The notes below the pieces were generated by a model. It saw only the letters and a list, made by a program, of their open reading frames with translations. It was not told the DNA's origin and did not search any database. This document shows, one piece after another, positions 7,639 through 17,111 of a DNA stretch of 64,000 nucleotides. Location of the stretch: the NCBI RefSeq assembly GCF_027186265.1, contig NZ_CP114176.1, positions 2,170,001-2,234,000 of the forward strand. The letters run 5' to 3'. Position numbers and translations under genes: made by a program. Source of the stretch: Lentibacillus daqui. Lineage in GTDB: Bacteria > Bacillota > Bacilli > Bacillales > Amphibacillaceae. Each line of letters opens with the position of its first letter. Within the stretch, counting starts at the first letter, position 1.

Positions 7639-8937
7639 TTACGCCTCCATCATGATTAATTGTGGATCATTCAGCAATCGTTTAATTTGGTTCATGGCTA
7701 ATTGTGCAGTTGCCCCATCAATGACGCGATGATCAAAGCTTAACGACAATGCAAGTACAGGTGCAACAACCACTTCTCCATCACGGACAACTGGTTTTTC
7801 GGCAATACGTCCAATACCCAAAATCGCTACTTCTGGCTGGTTGATTAACGGTGTAAACCATTGACCACCTGCGGAACCAATATTCGTAATGGTACTTGAT
7901 GCACCCTTCATTTCGCCCGGTGTTAGTTTACCATTTCTAGCCTTATCTGCCAATTCATTTATCTCTTTGGAAATCGCAAAAATAGATTTACGATCGGCAT
8001 CTTTTACCACTGGAACGAGGAGTCCTCTATCCGTGTCGGCGGCAATACCAATGTTGTAATAGTGCTTATAGATAATTTCATCCGTATCATTGTCAACAGA
8101 AGCATTTAAAATCGGATAATTCTTCATCGCAGAAACAAGTGCTTTGGCGACATACGGCAGATAGGTCAATTTGATATCCTGTTCTGCTGCAACAGCTTTA
8201 AATTTCTTACGATGTGCGACAAGTCCCGTAACATCTACATCATCCATTAATGTGACATGCGGAGCCGTTGCTTTCGTATTAACCATTGCTTTGGCGATCG
8301 TTTTACGGATTCCACTCATTTTTTCACGGGTTTCTGCATATTCTTCTGTAACAGCAGCTGTTTCGGCTGGTTTCGCTGTTTCTTGTGTTGCCTGGTTAGT
8401 TTCTTCTTCTGCTGCTGGTTGTTCACCATTCAAGTAACCATCGATGTCTTCTTTCAACACACGACCATTTTTTCCCGAGCCTTCAACGTTTTGAATGTTT
8501 ACATCGTTTTCACGAGCATATTTGCGAACCGATGGCATAGCAATAACTCGTTTATTCGTATCATCGGTCTTTTGTTCTTTTTTATCTGCTTTATTGCCTT
8601 TGTCGGTGTCGTCTTGTTTTGACTCTTCTTTTGCTGCTGGGGTTTCTTCTTTCTGATCATTGTCACCTTCATCAGCACTGTCACCATCATCTTCATACCC
8701 TTCTGCATCAAAGGAAATGAGTGTATCACCGACAACAGCAACTTCACCTTCACCGACATGAATTTTTTTCACTGTCCCATCGACTGGTGATGGAATTTCA
8801 ACGACCGATTTATCATTTTGTACTTCACAGAGTACATCATCTTCTTTAACTTCATCGCCATCCTTGACGAACCATTTGGCAATTTCTCCTTCATGAATAC
8901 CTTCACCGATATCTGGCAATTTAAATTCATATGCCAT
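7639..8937 (-). CDS. pdhC: Dihydrolipoamide acetyltransferase, E2 of pyruvate dehydrogenase
   Basis: A 432-residue E2 core protein. One lipoyl domain (residues 2-77) carries the lipoate acceptor K43 in NDKSVVEIPS. A strongly acidic Asp/Glu/Lys linker of about 50 residues leads to the E1/E3-binding domain (about 130-170, PSVRKYARE), then a Glu/Ala/Thr-rich linker and the acyltransferase domain ending in DHRVIDG with the catalytic His. The single lipoyl domain is normal for Bacillus. The linker is unusually acidic, which would suit a halotolerant cytoplasm (inference). Confidence 0.97.
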   Translation of the reverse strand: MAYEFKLPDIGEGIHEGEIAKWFVKDGDEVKEDDVLCEVQNDKSVVEIPSPVDGTVKKIHVGEGEVAVVGDTLISFDAEGYEDDGDSADEGDNDQKEETPAAKEESKQDDTDKGNKADKKEQKTDDTNKRVIAMPSVRKYARENDVNIQNVEGSGKNGRVLKEDIDGYLNGEQPAAEEETNQATQETAKPAETAAVTEEYAETREKMSGIRKTIAKAMVNTKATAPHVTLMDDVDVTGLVAHRKKFKAVAAEQDIKLTYLPYVAKALVSAMKNYPILNASVDNDTDEIIYKHYYNIGIAADTDRGLLVPVVKDADRKSIFAISKEINELADKARNGKLTPGEMKGASSTITNIGSAGGQWFTPLINQPEVAILGIGRIAEKPVVRDGEVVVAPVLALSLSFDHRVIDGATAQLAMNQIKRLLNDPQLIMMEA

Positions 8938-8963
8938 ATTTCTTCAAACCTCCCATCACGAAA

Positions 8964-9941
8964 TTAAAAATTTATAACTTGATTTACTTTTTCGATGATA
9001 TCCTTATGGTCAGGCAACCATACTTCTTCTGCCTGTGTAAAAGCATAGACGGTATCTGGTGCAGTAACCCGTAAAATTGGCGCTTCTAAATGCAAAATAG
9101 CCCGCTCCTGAATTTCCGAAATCACATGAGAAGCAACGCCTGCTTGTCGCTGTGCTTCCTGAACAAATACAACCCGGTTGGTTTTTTGTACAGACGCAAT
9201 GATTGTTTCCATATCTACTGGAGAAACCGTACGTAAATCGATTACCTCAGCATCAATATCATTCTTTTCCAATTCATCTGCTGCTTTTAGCGCGGAGTGA
9301 ACCATTGCACCATAAGCAATAATTGTTACATCTTTGCCTTCCCTTTTGACATCTGCCTTGCCAAGTTCAATCGTGTATTCTTCCTCCGGTACTTCATCGC
9401 GGAAAGAACGATACAGTTTCATATGCTCAAGGAACAAAACTGGATCGTTGTCACGAATAGATGCGATCAATAATCCTTTTGCTTCTTTTGGTGTCGCTGG
9501 AATAACCACTTTAATTCCCGGCTGTTGAGCGATTAAACCCTCGAGTGAATCGGCATGTAGTTCAGGTGTGTGTACGCCCCCACCAAAAGGCGCCCGAATC
9601 GTGATTGGAGCATGAAGGGTGTCACCAGAACGATAACGCAACCGAGCCATTTGTCCATTAATGGAATCCATTGCCTCATACACGAAGCCGAAGAATTGAA
9701 TTTCTGGTACCGGACGATAACCTTGCAAAGCCAATCCAATAGACATACCGCCGATTCCCGATTCAGCAAGCGGTGTATCAAACACACGATCTTCACCGAA
9801 TTCTTTTTGCAATCCTTCTGTAGCACGGAATACGCCGCCGTTTTGACCGACATCTTCACCATATATAAGCACGTTTTCGTCATTTTTTAGTTCTGTGCGT
9901 AAAGCATCGGTGATTGCCTGAATCATTGTCATTTGTGCCAT
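8964..9941 (-). CDS. pdhB: Pyruvate dehydrogenase E1 beta subunit
   Basis: A 325-residue transketolase-like subunit that pairs with PdhA to decarboxylate pyruvate and acetylate E2. It begins MAQMTMIQAITDALRTELK and carries GEDVGQNGGVFRAT, the E1-beta signature near the thiamine site, and APFGGGVHTPELHADSLE. It starts three bases after the pdhA stop; AGGAGT precedes the ATG. Full length, no anomalies. Confidence 0.97.
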   Translation of the reverse strand: MAQMTMIQAITDALRTELKNDENVLIYGEDVGQNGGVFRATEGLQKEFGEDRVFDTPLAESGIGGMSIGLALQGYRPVPEIQFFGFVYEAMDSINGQMARLRYRSGDTLHAPITIRAPFGGGVHTPELHADSLEGLIAQQPGIKVVIPATPKEAKGLLIASIRDNDPVLFLEHMKLYRSFRDEVPEEEYTIELGKADVKREGKDVTIIAYGAMVHSALKAADELEKNDIDAEVIDLRTVSPVDMETIIASVQKTNRVVFVQEAQRQAGVASHVISEIQERAILHLEAPILRVTAPDTVYAFTQAEEVWLPDHKDIIEKVNQVINF

Positions 9942-9944
9942 GAT

Positions 9945-11027
9945 TTACTTCGACTCCTTTTCTTTATATTCTTCCATTTGCTCTTGTAAATTTGCTGGAA
10001 GTTCCTCAAACATATGGGAGATGAGTTCTGTCACTTTTTGTTTTGGATAAGTGTCAGCTTTTTTAATAGCTTGTTTAATGTCATCTTTTGCCTCTTCAAT
10101 GACTTTATTTTCTATTTCCTCAGACCATAGATTCTTATCTTCCAGATACTTGCGGAAACGAACAAGCGGATCTTTCTTTTCCCATTCGTTGTCGAGCTCT
10201 TCTGTACGGTAACGGGTAGGATCATCACCAGCTGTTGTATGTGGCCCAAAGCGGTAGGTTAATGTTTCAATTAACGTTGGTCCTTCCCCATTGATTGCAC
10301 GTTCACGGGCATGTTTGGTTGCTGCATAAACAGCAAGTACATCCATTCCATCTACTTGAATTCCTTCAATTCCGGCAGCAACCGCTTTTTGAGCAAGCGT
10401 TTTTGCTTTAGTTTGTTTTTCCACAGGCACAGAAATGGCAAAATGGTTATTCTGCACAACGAAAATCGCTGGAGCACCAAACGCACCGGCGAAGTTAATT
10501 GCTTCGTAAAAGTCGCCTTGTGATGTACCGCCATCACCTGTGTAGGTAATTGCAACGGATTTCTTTCCACGTTTTTTCATACCAATTGCAACACCGGCAG
10601 CTTGTGTATATTGCGCACCAATTATAATTTGTGGACTTAATGCATTAAAACCTTCCGGGAACTGATTGCCATGATAATGTCCCTTAGAAAACAGGAATGC
10701 TTGATATAATGGTAAACCATGCCAAATAAGTTGTGGAACATCGCGATATCCTGGTAACAAGAAATCTCCCTTTTCCAAAGCGAAATGACTGCCTAACTGT
10801 GATGCTTCCTGTCCGGCTGTCGGTGCATAAAAGCCTAGTCTTCCTTGACGATTAAGAGCCATGGAACGCTGATCGAGGATACGGATGTAAACCATTCGGC
10901 GCATTAGTTCCTTCAAATCATCGTCTGAAAGATCCGGCATATCATCTTTATTTACTACCTTGCCATTTTCATCAAGAATCTGGAACATTTCGAACTGATT
11001 TTCAACATTCTCAAGTACGTGTTTCAA
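9945..11027 (-). CDS. pdhA: Pyruvate dehydrogenase E1 alpha subunit
   Basis: A 360-residue thiamine diphosphate enzyme subunit. The TPP/Mg site is GDGGTSQGDFYEAINFAGAF, followed further on by VVQNN. The phosphorylation-loop region reads YRFGPHTTAGDDPTRYR. The start is TTG (11025-11027), seven bases after GAGGTG; no ATG fits better. It is first in the pdhABCD operon, whose promoter must lie in the 630-base gap that also holds a dispersed repeat at 11115-11236. Confidence 0.97.
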   Translation of the reverse strand: MKHVLENVENQFEMFQILDENGKVVNKDDMPDLSDDDLKELMRRMVYIRILDQRSMALNRQGRLGFYAPTAGQEASQLGSHFALEKGDFLLPGYRDVPQLIWHGLPLYQAFLFSKGHYHGNQFPEGFNALSPQIIIGAQYTQAAGVAIGMKKRGKKSVAITYTGDGGTSQGDFYEAINFAGAFGAPAIFVVQNNHFAISVPVEKQTKAKTLAQKAVAAGIEGIQVDGMDVLAVYAATKHARERAINGEGPTLIETLTYRFGPHTTAGDDPTRYRTEELDNEWEKKDPLVRFRKYLEDKNLWSEEIENKVIEEAKDDIKQAIKKADTYPKQKVTELISHMFEELPANLQEQMEEYKEKESK

Positions 11028-11114
11028 AATAGTTCACCTCTTCCTTTCTTTATACCATTTAATATTTTCATAAGTATTCTTCCCGAATTGGGAAAAAATC
11101 TGTACCATTTTTAA

Positions 11115-11236
11115 AGGTTGTTCAAAAAGTCCGGTTCATATGACACAAAGATTTATTGATATTCGTGTCGACATGATAACAGTTGCCTGAAACCTTAACC
11201 GATCTTTGTCCTACTTCCTCTTTTGAACTCACTTTT
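11115..11236. repeat. Dispersed TGTTCAAAAAG-type repeat, diverged copy
   Basis: Starts TTGTTCAAAAAGTCCGG and ends CTCTTTTGAACTCAC, giving imperfect terminal inverted repeats. The first 45 bases, including ATGACACA and AGATTT, align with the copy at 63229-63441. It sits upstream of pdhA. Confidence 0.55.
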
Positions 11237-11658
11237 CCACTTTTATTCTTGTTCCCATATTTTTATTTTATTAATCACCAACCATCCATCCATGGACTGT
11301 TATATTATTTGTTCAAGAATAATTGGTACAATCATCAATCTAGTTAGAGTGTAGCTCATTTACTCTATACGGTCAATCACTTTGTTCTTATTTCAAATAA
11401 TTTATTGTTGTTTTGCTGTTTTGGACAACCATCAAAGAATATAACTGTTATAGAAACAGATAAAAACTGTATCAATGTGTTATACTGAAAAATAAGACGA
11501 GCTGCACTTCATGAAGCTCGTTTTTTGTCTTTTCTTATTCCTTCGTGCCGGGACTCGTCCTTGTCTGCAGCAAATGTATGACCAAATATGCCCGGATATG
11601 ATAAAATAGCATATTGATATTGTGAACTAATGATTATGCAAATGAGGAGTGTCATATC
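11237..11658. other. Intergenic region upstream of def with a possible very short terminated transcript
   Basis: TATACT at 11481-11486 is followed, near its predicted start site, by the hairpin CGAGCT/AGCTCG with a T run ending near 11527. This would yield an RNA of only about 40 nt. The -35 is weak, so the hairpin may simply be a terminator. The rest shows no gene. The lipoprotein gene ykyA, found here in B. subtilis, is absent. Confidence 0.4.
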
Positions 11659-12210
11659 ATGTTAACCATGAAAGATATAGTAAGAGAAGGTCATCCAGCT
11701 TTACGTAAAGTTTCCGAGGAAGTTGACCTGCCAGCATCCGAACAGGAACATAAAATATTGGAGGAAATGCTTGAGTTTCTTAAGAATAGTCAAGACGAAA
11801 AAGTTTGCACAAAATATGATTTGCGTCCTGGTGTCGGCCTGGCTGCTCCACAGCTTGGAATAAACAAGCGAATGATCGCCCTTCATTTTGAAGACAATAA
11901 AGGAAAATGGTATACGTACGGATTATACAACCCAAAAATTGTCAGTCATTCGGTGGAAAAGGCATATTTAACCATTGGGGAAGGATGTCTTTCCGTCGAT
12001 CGTAATGTAGAGGGATATGTACCGAGATATGCACGTATTACATTAAAAGCCACTGATCTTAATGGTAAGGAAATAAAACTTCGCTTACGTGACTACGCAG
12101 CAATTGTTTTCCAACATGAGATTGATCATTTGAATGGCATTATGTTTTATGACCATATCAACAAAGAAAATCCATTTGCCAAGCCGGAAAATGCAAAGCC
12201 TGTAGATTAG
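11659..12210 (+). CDS. def: Peptide deformylase
   Basis: A 183-residue metalloenzyme that removes the formyl group from nascent N-terminal methionine. All three active-site motifs are present: GVGLAAPQ (residues 58-65), EGCLS with the metal Cys, and QHEIDHLNG with the two metal His and catalytic Glu. The length and the insert after motif 1 fit type 2 deformylases of Gram-positives (DefB/YkrB). GAGGAG precedes the ATG; an in-frame ATG three codons later is possible. Adjacent rpoY-rnjA matches Bacillus order. Confidence 0.96.
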   Translation: MLTMKDIVREGHPALRKVSEEVDLPASEQEHKILEEMLEFLKNSQDEKVCTKYDLRPGVGLAAPQLGINKRMIALHFEDNKGKWYTYGLYNPKIVSHSVEKAYLTIGEGCLSVDRNVEGYVPRYARITLKATDLNGKEIKLRLRDYAAIVFQHEIDHLNGIMFYDHINKENPFAKPENAKPVD

Positions 12211-12243
12211 AGGGACTCTTATCGCGAGAGGGAGTTCCTTTTA
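12208..12243 (+). terminator. Possible weak terminator after def
   Basis: GGACTC pairs with GAGTTCC around a 13-base loop, followed by TTTTA. The stem is short, so this is a tentative call. Confidence 0.4.
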
Positions 12244-12505
12244 CCCTCCATTAATTCATTCACTCAAACCATGTCTTTCTTCCCATTTAACGTTTACCCA
12301 GTATAAAAAAATATTTTTAGCAAAAAATAGGTACAAGACATGTATCGTTGAACTTCATAACTGACCTGAAGGAAACTTTTTCACATAAAATAGCGTGTTT
12401 TTATTTCATTATCTGGCAAACCGTACTATACTATAACTAAGAGGGATTGGATCGGTTGAATATGTTTTGCTTTTCTTGAGTTTTGGAAAGGAGATGCAAC
12501 GTACC

Positions 12506-12601
12506 ATGTTGAAACGCCTAAAAGAGAAGCTAAAAAAACGCTTGAAGGATTTTTTAGGCCGTGGACGTGTACCTACTACTTGTGAAGAAGACTACCAATG
12601 A
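12506..12601 (+). CDS. 31-residue cationic amphipathic small protein
   Basis: ATG after AAAGGAG (12-base spacing) opens a frame MLKRLKEKLKKRLKDFLGRG continuing RVPTTCEEDYQ. Eleven Lys/Arg lie in the first 22 residues with Leu/Phe at helical spacing, forming an amphipathic cationic helix, then an acidic tail with one Cys. I do not recognise the family. It lies alone between def and rpoY. A -10-like TATACT at 12427-12432 lies upstream without a good -35. It could be a membrane-associated peptide, or chance. Confidence 0.45.
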   Translation: MLKRLKEKLKKRLKDFLGRGRVPTTCEEDYQ

Positions 12602-12786
12602 TGGAACCAATCGAAACCAAAACAACAGCGCTCTAGTCGGAAAATAATGTATGATTATGAATTAAAATTAGTTAGACCATATTGAATCAACCATGCTGCG
12701 GAATTAAATAAAAATGGAGCAGACAATCGAATAAACCCTTGCTTGCTATTAATAAGCGTTAAAACGGGGATAAAAAGGATCTAAGT

Positions 12787-12952
12787 ACTTGGTCAAAGTG
12801 TGTGTTCAAAAAGGAGGATAAAAAGAACCGAGAAGTTCTAGGCGGCGTAGCTTTGAGCACCGGAGTGTACATAGAAGGTACATGAGGGGTGGAAAAGCAA
12901 GCCAACGACGAAATTCGAAGCGTCATTTTTACCGGACTTTTTGAACATCCTC
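12787..12952. repeat. Dispersed TGTTCAAAAAG-type repeat, complete copy
   Basis: Bounded by GTGTGTTCAAAAAGGAGG and CGGACTTTTTGAACATCC, which share an 11-base inverted core TGTTCAAAAAG. About 165 bases with no coding potential. It is MITE-like in size and ends. It lies upstream of rpoY and contains an internal AGGAGG that looks like a ribosome site without a following gene. Confidence 0.7.
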
Positions 12953-13091
12953 TCAAAGATCCTTATATCGAAGGCCTTTTTACGGACTATTGAAATTCCT
13001 CTTATTACGCTTTGTAATGGTCTGCTGTTTTTTCTATTGCCAGCTCTCGTTGAGAATGGAAATAAAAATAGAAATTGTTAGGAGAGATGAA

Positions 13092-13301
13092 ATGATTTTT
13101 AAAGTCTTTTATCAAGAAGATGTTACTGAAATCCCTGTCAGGGAACGAACAAAAACATTATATATCGAAGCGGATAACGAACGCCAGACACGGCAAAAAC
13201 TAACTGATCGCAATATTAATATCGAACACATCCAACCTATGGATGATGCACATTTAGAATACGAAAAGCAATCCGAAGATTTTACGTTGGAGACCGTCTA
13301 A
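13092..13301 (+). CDS. rpoY: RNA polymerase epsilon subunit
   Basis: A 69-residue protein beginning MIFKVFYQEDVTEIPVRERT, the standard RpoY (YkzG) sequence and length. It binds core RNA polymerase near the downstream face and resembles phage Gp2. The frame is open further upstream, but AGGAGAGATGA just before the ATG at 13092 and family length fix this start. It is followed by rnjA after only three bases, so the two are translationally close and co-transcribed, as in Bacillus. Confidence 0.93.
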   Translation: MIFKVFYQEDVTEIPVRERTKTLYIEADNERQTRQKLTDRNINIEHIQPMDDAHLEYEKQSEDFTLETV

Positions 13302-13304
13302 GCG

Positions 13305-14972
13305 ATGAAATTTGTTAAAAATGATCAGACAGCAGTATTTGCCTTGGGCGGGCTGGGTGAAATCGGAAAGAACACATATGGTGTACAATTCCAGGATGAA
13401 ATTATTCTGATAGATGCGGGGATTAAATTCCCTGAGGATGAATTACTTGGAATTGATTATGTTATTCCCGATTACACCTATATCGTCCAAAATCAAGACA
13501 AAATCAAGGGATTATTCATAACCCATGGTCATGAAGATCATATTGGCGGAATTCCCTTTCTATTACGTGAATTAAATGTGCCAATTTACGCCGGAAAACT
13601 TGCGATCGGTTTAATCAGAAACAAATTAGACGAGCATGGTCTATTAAGAAACGCGAAACTAAATACTATCGGGGAAGATGATGTGATCAAATTCCGCAAA
13701 ACATCTGTCTCTTTTTTCCGAACCACACATAGTATTCCTGATTCATATGGTGTAGTGATCAAAACACCTTCAGGCAATATTGTCCACACCGGTGACTTTA
13801 AGTTTGATTTCACCCCTGTTGGCGAACCAGCCAATTTGGCAAAAATGGCCGAAATTGGCAGTGAAGGTGTTCTATGCTTACTTTCCGACAGTACAAATAG
13901 TGAAGTTCCCGGATTTACCATGTCAGAGCGCATTGTTGGCGAAACGATCAATGATATCTTTGATAAGACGGAAGGACGGTTAATATTCGCAACTTTTGCA
14001 TCAAATATTTATCGTCTACAACAAGTAGTAGAAGGCGCAATAAAGCATAACCGAAAAATAGCTGTGTTTGGACGAAGTATGGAATCTGCCATTACAATTG
14101 GACAAGAATTGGGTTATATAAGTGCACCGAAAGATATATTTGTCGACGCCAATCAAATTAACCGACTTCCAGCCAATGAAGTGACGATTCTATGTACTGG
14201 TTCACAAGGTGAAACGATGGCTGCATTATCGCGGATTGCCAATGGTACACATCGACAAATCCAAATCATTCCTGGTGATACGGTTGTATTTTCGTCGTCT
14301 CCAATCCCCGGAAATACTATTAGTGTAAGCCGAACCATTGACAAATTATCTCGTGCAGGTGCAGAAGTTATCCATGGAAAGCTTAATAATATTCATACAT
14401 CCGGCCATGGAAGCCAAGAGGAGCAGAAACTGATGCTGCGCCTTATCAAACCGAAATATTTCATGCCGATTCACGGTGAATTTCGTATGCAAAAAGAACA
14501 TTCCAAACTCGCTATCGACTGTGGCATCAATCCTGCCAACATCTTCCTGATGGATAATGGTGATGTTTTGGCATTAGGGAGAGACAAAGCAACGGTTGCC
14601 GGCAAAATTCCTTCTGGCTCGATCTATATTGATGGTAGCGGAATTGGTGACATTGGCAACATTGTATTGCGAGATCGACGCATTCTTTCCGAGGAAGGAC
14701 TTGTCATTGTTGTCGTCAGTATTAATATGAAGGAATTCAAGATTTCATCCGGCCCGGACATTATTTCTCGCGGATTTGTCTACATGCGGGAATCAGAAGA
14801 TCTGATTAATGAGGCGCAAAAACTGGTTTCCATCCATTTGGAAAAAGTGATGGAAAGGAAAACAACACAGTGGTCTGAAATTAAAAATGAAATAACCGAC
14901 ACGATCGCACCGTTCCTTTATGATAAAACCAAACGCCGCCCAATGATTTTGCCAATTATTATGGAGGTATAG
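13305..14972 (+). CDS. rnjA: Ribonuclease J1
   Basis: A 555-residue metallo-beta-lactamase/beta-CASP nuclease with 5'-3' exo and endo activity on mRNA and rRNA. The zinc motif HGHEDHIGG is at residues 74-82. Other ligands lie in HTGDFKFD (about 160) and SDSTNSE. The beta-CASP region includes GRSME and CTGSQGE, and HGEFRMQKEHS carries the late His. The C-terminal domain is complete. It is essential or near-essential in Bacillus and partners with GapA through SR1P, also encoded in this window. Confidence 0.97.
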   Translation: MKFVKNDQTAVFALGGLGEIGKNTYGVQFQDEIILIDAGIKFPEDELLGIDYVIPDYTYIVQNQDKIKGLFITHGHEDHIGGIPFLLRELNVPIYAGKLAIGLIRNKLDEHGLLRNAKLNTIGEDDVIKFRKTSVSFFRTTHSIPDSYGVVIKTPSGNIVHTGDFKFDFTPVGEPANLAKMAEIGSEGVLCLLSDSTNSEVPGFTMSERIVGETINDIFDKTEGRLIFATFASNIYRLQQVVEGAIKHNRKIAVFGRSMESAITIGQELGYISAPKDIFVDANQINRLPANEVTILCTGSQGETMAALSRIANGTHRQIQIIPGDTVVFSSSPIPGNTISVSRTIDKLSRAGAEVIHGKLNNIHTSGHGSQEEQKLMLRLIKPKYFMPIHGEFRMQKEHSKLAIDCGINPANIFLMDNGDVLALGRDKATVAGKIPSGSIYIDGSGIGDIGNIVLRDRRILSEEGLVIVVVSINMKEFKISSGPDIISRGFVYMRESEDLINEAQKLVSIHLEKVMERKTTQWSEIKNEITDTIAPFLYDKTKRRPMILPIIMEV

Positions 14973-15025
14973 GCACGAAGACGGGGACAAATAAAGATTT
15001 ATCGAAAAATCAGGACCTAAAATCA

Positions 15026-15068
15026 AAGAGGGATGTCATTATGTACTAAACATATTGGCATCCCTATT
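15026..15068. terminator. Bidirectional terminator between rnjA and ktrC
   Basis: AGGGATGTCA and TGGCATCCCT pair around a 17-base loop, with T-rich and A-rich flanks suitable for both convergent genes. Confidence 0.65.
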
Positions 15069-15070
15069 TA

Positions 15071-15757
15071 TTATCTTTTATAAGGTTTTTCATCTTCCTC
15101 CGTCACCAGGTGTTTTTCGAAGCGGGACAGATCATTATCGGCGCCGATAACAATCAAAATATCATCAGATTCCAATTTATCCTCGGCCCGGGGTGAAACA
15201 TTAATCTCTTTCCCCTTTTTAATCGCGACAACGTTACAGCCATAGTTGGCGCGAATATCCAGGTCGATAAGTGACTTGCCCAGCATTTTGGAGCCAACCT
15301 TGACCTCCACAATGCTATGATCATCGGATAGTTCCAGATAATCAAGAATATTGTTGGAAATAATATGATGGGCAATTCGTTTTCCCATGTCACGCTCCGG
15401 ATGGACAACCTGATCGGCACCGATTTTATTTAAAATCTTTTCATGGTAATCATTTTGCGCTTTAACTGTAATTTTTTTAATATCAAAATCAGTGAGAACA
15501 ACCGTTGTCAGGATACTTGCCTGAATATTATCCCCGATTGCCACAATCACATGATCAATATTTTTAATTCCCAAATCCTTTAATGCCTCTTCATCAGTAG
15601 AGTCAGCAATAACCGCATGGGAAGCAATATTCTTAAACTCATTCACCCGATCTTCGTCAATATCAATGGCCAGTACTTCCATTCCCTCCATGCTGAGTTC
15701 CCGACAAATACTTCCGCCAAACCGGCCAAGCCCGATAACTGCAAAGTCACGTTTCAT
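15071..15757 (-). CDS. ktrC: Ktr potassium uptake regulatory subunit (RCK domain)
   Basis: A 228-residue cytoplasmic gating subunit for a KtrB/KtrD-type K+ channel. The RCK-N Rossmann domain opens with FAVIGLGRFGGSICREL, binding ATP/ADP. DIDEDRVNEF follows, and an RCK-C domain (about 140-215) is a known c-di-AMP site in KtrA/KtrC. The position next to rnjA matches ykqB/ktrC of B. subtilis rather than ktrA. The membrane subunit is not in the window, as expected for ktrC. It links to the c-di-AMP sensor DarB at 20148. Confidence 0.88.
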   Translation of the reverse strand: MKRDFAVIGLGRFGGSICRELSMEGMEVLAIDIDEDRVNEFKNIASHAVIADSTDEEALKDLGIKNIDHVIVAIGDNIQASILTTVVLTDFDIKKITVKAQNDYHEKILNKIGADQVVHPERDMGKRIAHHIISNNILDYLELSDDHSIVEVKVGSKMLGKSLIDLDIRANYGCNVVAIKKGKEINVSPRAEDKLESDDILIVIGADNDLSRFEKHLVTEEDEKPYKR

Positions 15758-15865
15758 CTTTTATCCTCCATCATCCATTCCTTACTCTTATTTATCTTAC
15801 AACAGATTGCATTAGATTACGATTATTTTTTCCTTTTTCGATGTTTGGAAACCAGAACTTTCATG

Positions 15866-15907
15866 CATGAAAAAGAACCGTACCAAACGTGATACGGTTC
15901 TTTTCGT
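15866..15907. terminator. Terminator after ykuV
   Basis: AAAAGAACCGT pairs with ACGGTTCTTTT around a 12-base loop. It lies 18 bases beyond the ykuV stop on the minus strand and also upstream of ktrC. Confidence 0.75.
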
Positions 15908-15924
15908 TAAAATATGTTACTAGC

Positions 15925-16380
15925 TTATTTCTTCTCGGTATTACCCAATACCCGGTTAACCCGTTTACGCAACATTTTCATGCCGCCACCACCAGCCTGG
16001 AAGTGACGCAGCTTTCCTTCCTCATCGAACACATAATAAGCTGGTACATATTGGTTTTCAAAGGCATCGGTTAATTTATGTTCATTATCCACGAAAATCG
16101 GCTGGGTAATGTGATGCTCATCCGCTACTTCTTTGATTTGATCGAGATCCAAGTCCTTTTCTGAGCGTGGCATATGAACAGCAATAACGTTCAGGTCATC
16201 TTTATATTCATCCCTAAACTCATTCACGTTTGGCATTGCTTCCTTACATAATCCGCAACTCACCGACCAAAAGTGAATCAATGTTGGTTTATTGCCAATC
16301 AGCTCGTCTTTTTGGATCGGATCACTATTAAACCATGTTGTCGCGCCTTCGAGTTCCGGCATCTGGTCTCGTAATTTCAT
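15925..16380 (-). CDS. ykuV: Cytosolic thiol-disulfide oxidoreductase YkuV
   Basis: A 151-residue TlpA/ResA-like thioredoxin fold without signal peptide or membrane anchor, hence cytosolic. The active site is WSVSCGLCKEAMP with C42/C45. Pairing with ykuU is conserved in B. subtilis, where YkuV reduces protein disulfides. A 152-base gap from ykuU contains GGAGCG/CGCTCC, which may be a processing hairpin, but no separate promoter is obvious. Confidence 0.88.
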   Translation of the reverse strand: MKLRDQMPELEGATTWFNSDPIQKDELIGNKPTLIHFWSVSCGLCKEAMPNVNEFRDEYKDDLNVIAVHMPRSEKDLDLDQIKEVADEHHITQPIFVDNEHKLTDAFENQYVPAYYVFDEEGKLRHFQAGGGGMKMLRKRVNRVLGNTEKK

Positions 16381-16532
16381 GTTGATGTCCTCCCTTACTG
16401 GATCCGACTGTTATTTCGTTACAATATTATGCATGAAAAAGCTATTGGTGTATAACCGATGGACTCATAAAACTTGGAGCGAACGGTCTCAGCAAACTGA
16501 AACTTGAACGCTCCATTGTTCTCACGATTATT

Positions 16533-17075
16533 TTACAGTGTTGCCTGGCCTGGCTTCCAGTTAGCCGGGCAAAGACCACCAGTTTGCAGTGCTTGCAGTA
16601 CGCGAAGTGTTTCATCCACATCACGGCCGATATTGTTATGGAAAACAGTTTGATATTGCAATTCACCTTCTGGATTGATGATGAACAAGCCGCGCAATGC
16701 AACACCTTCTTCTTCAATTAACACACCATAATCTCTTGCAACCTGATGATTATGGTCTGCAGCCAATGGGTATTGTAATTCACCTAAACCATTGTCATCA
16801 CGAGATGTATTGATCCATGCTTTGTGTGTGTGGATCGTATCGCATGACACGCCAATAACTTCCGCATCAAGATCTTCAAATTCATCATAACGATCAGACA
16901 TTGCCGTGATTTCTGTTGGACATACGAATGTGAAATCTTCCGGGTAGAAGAATAATACAGTCCATTTATCTTCTTTCATGATTTCTTCCAAGTTTACTTT
17001 ACCAAATTCTTTATTAGGCATAACAGCATCCATTTCAAAACGTGGTGCTTGTTTACCAACCATTCTTTCTGACAT
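16533..17075 (-). CDS. ykuU: 2-Cys peroxiredoxin YkuU
   Basis: A 180-residue AhpC/Prx1-type peroxidase reducing H2O2 and organic peroxides. The peroxidatic Cys is C52 in FTFVCPTEI and the resolving Cys is C169 in GGLCPANWKPG, so it is a typical 2-Cys dimer. The frame extends five codons upstream, but GGAGGG lies eight bases before the ATG at 17075. A near-consensus sigma-A promoter and a Fur/PerR-like box precede it, suggesting peroxide- or metal-responsive control. Confidence 0.93.
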   Translation of the reverse strand: MSERMVGKQAPRFEMDAVMPNKEFGKVNLEEIMKEDKWTVLFFYPEDFTFVCPTEITAMSDRYDEFEDLDAEVIGVSCDTIHTHKAWINTSRDDNGLGELQYPLAADHNHQVARDYGVLIEEEGVALRGLFIINPEGELQYQTVFHNNIGRDVDETLRVLQALQTGGLCPANWKPGQATL

Positions 17076-17111
17076 ATGTAATCCCTCCATTTATCGTTCG
17101 ATCCGAAATAA

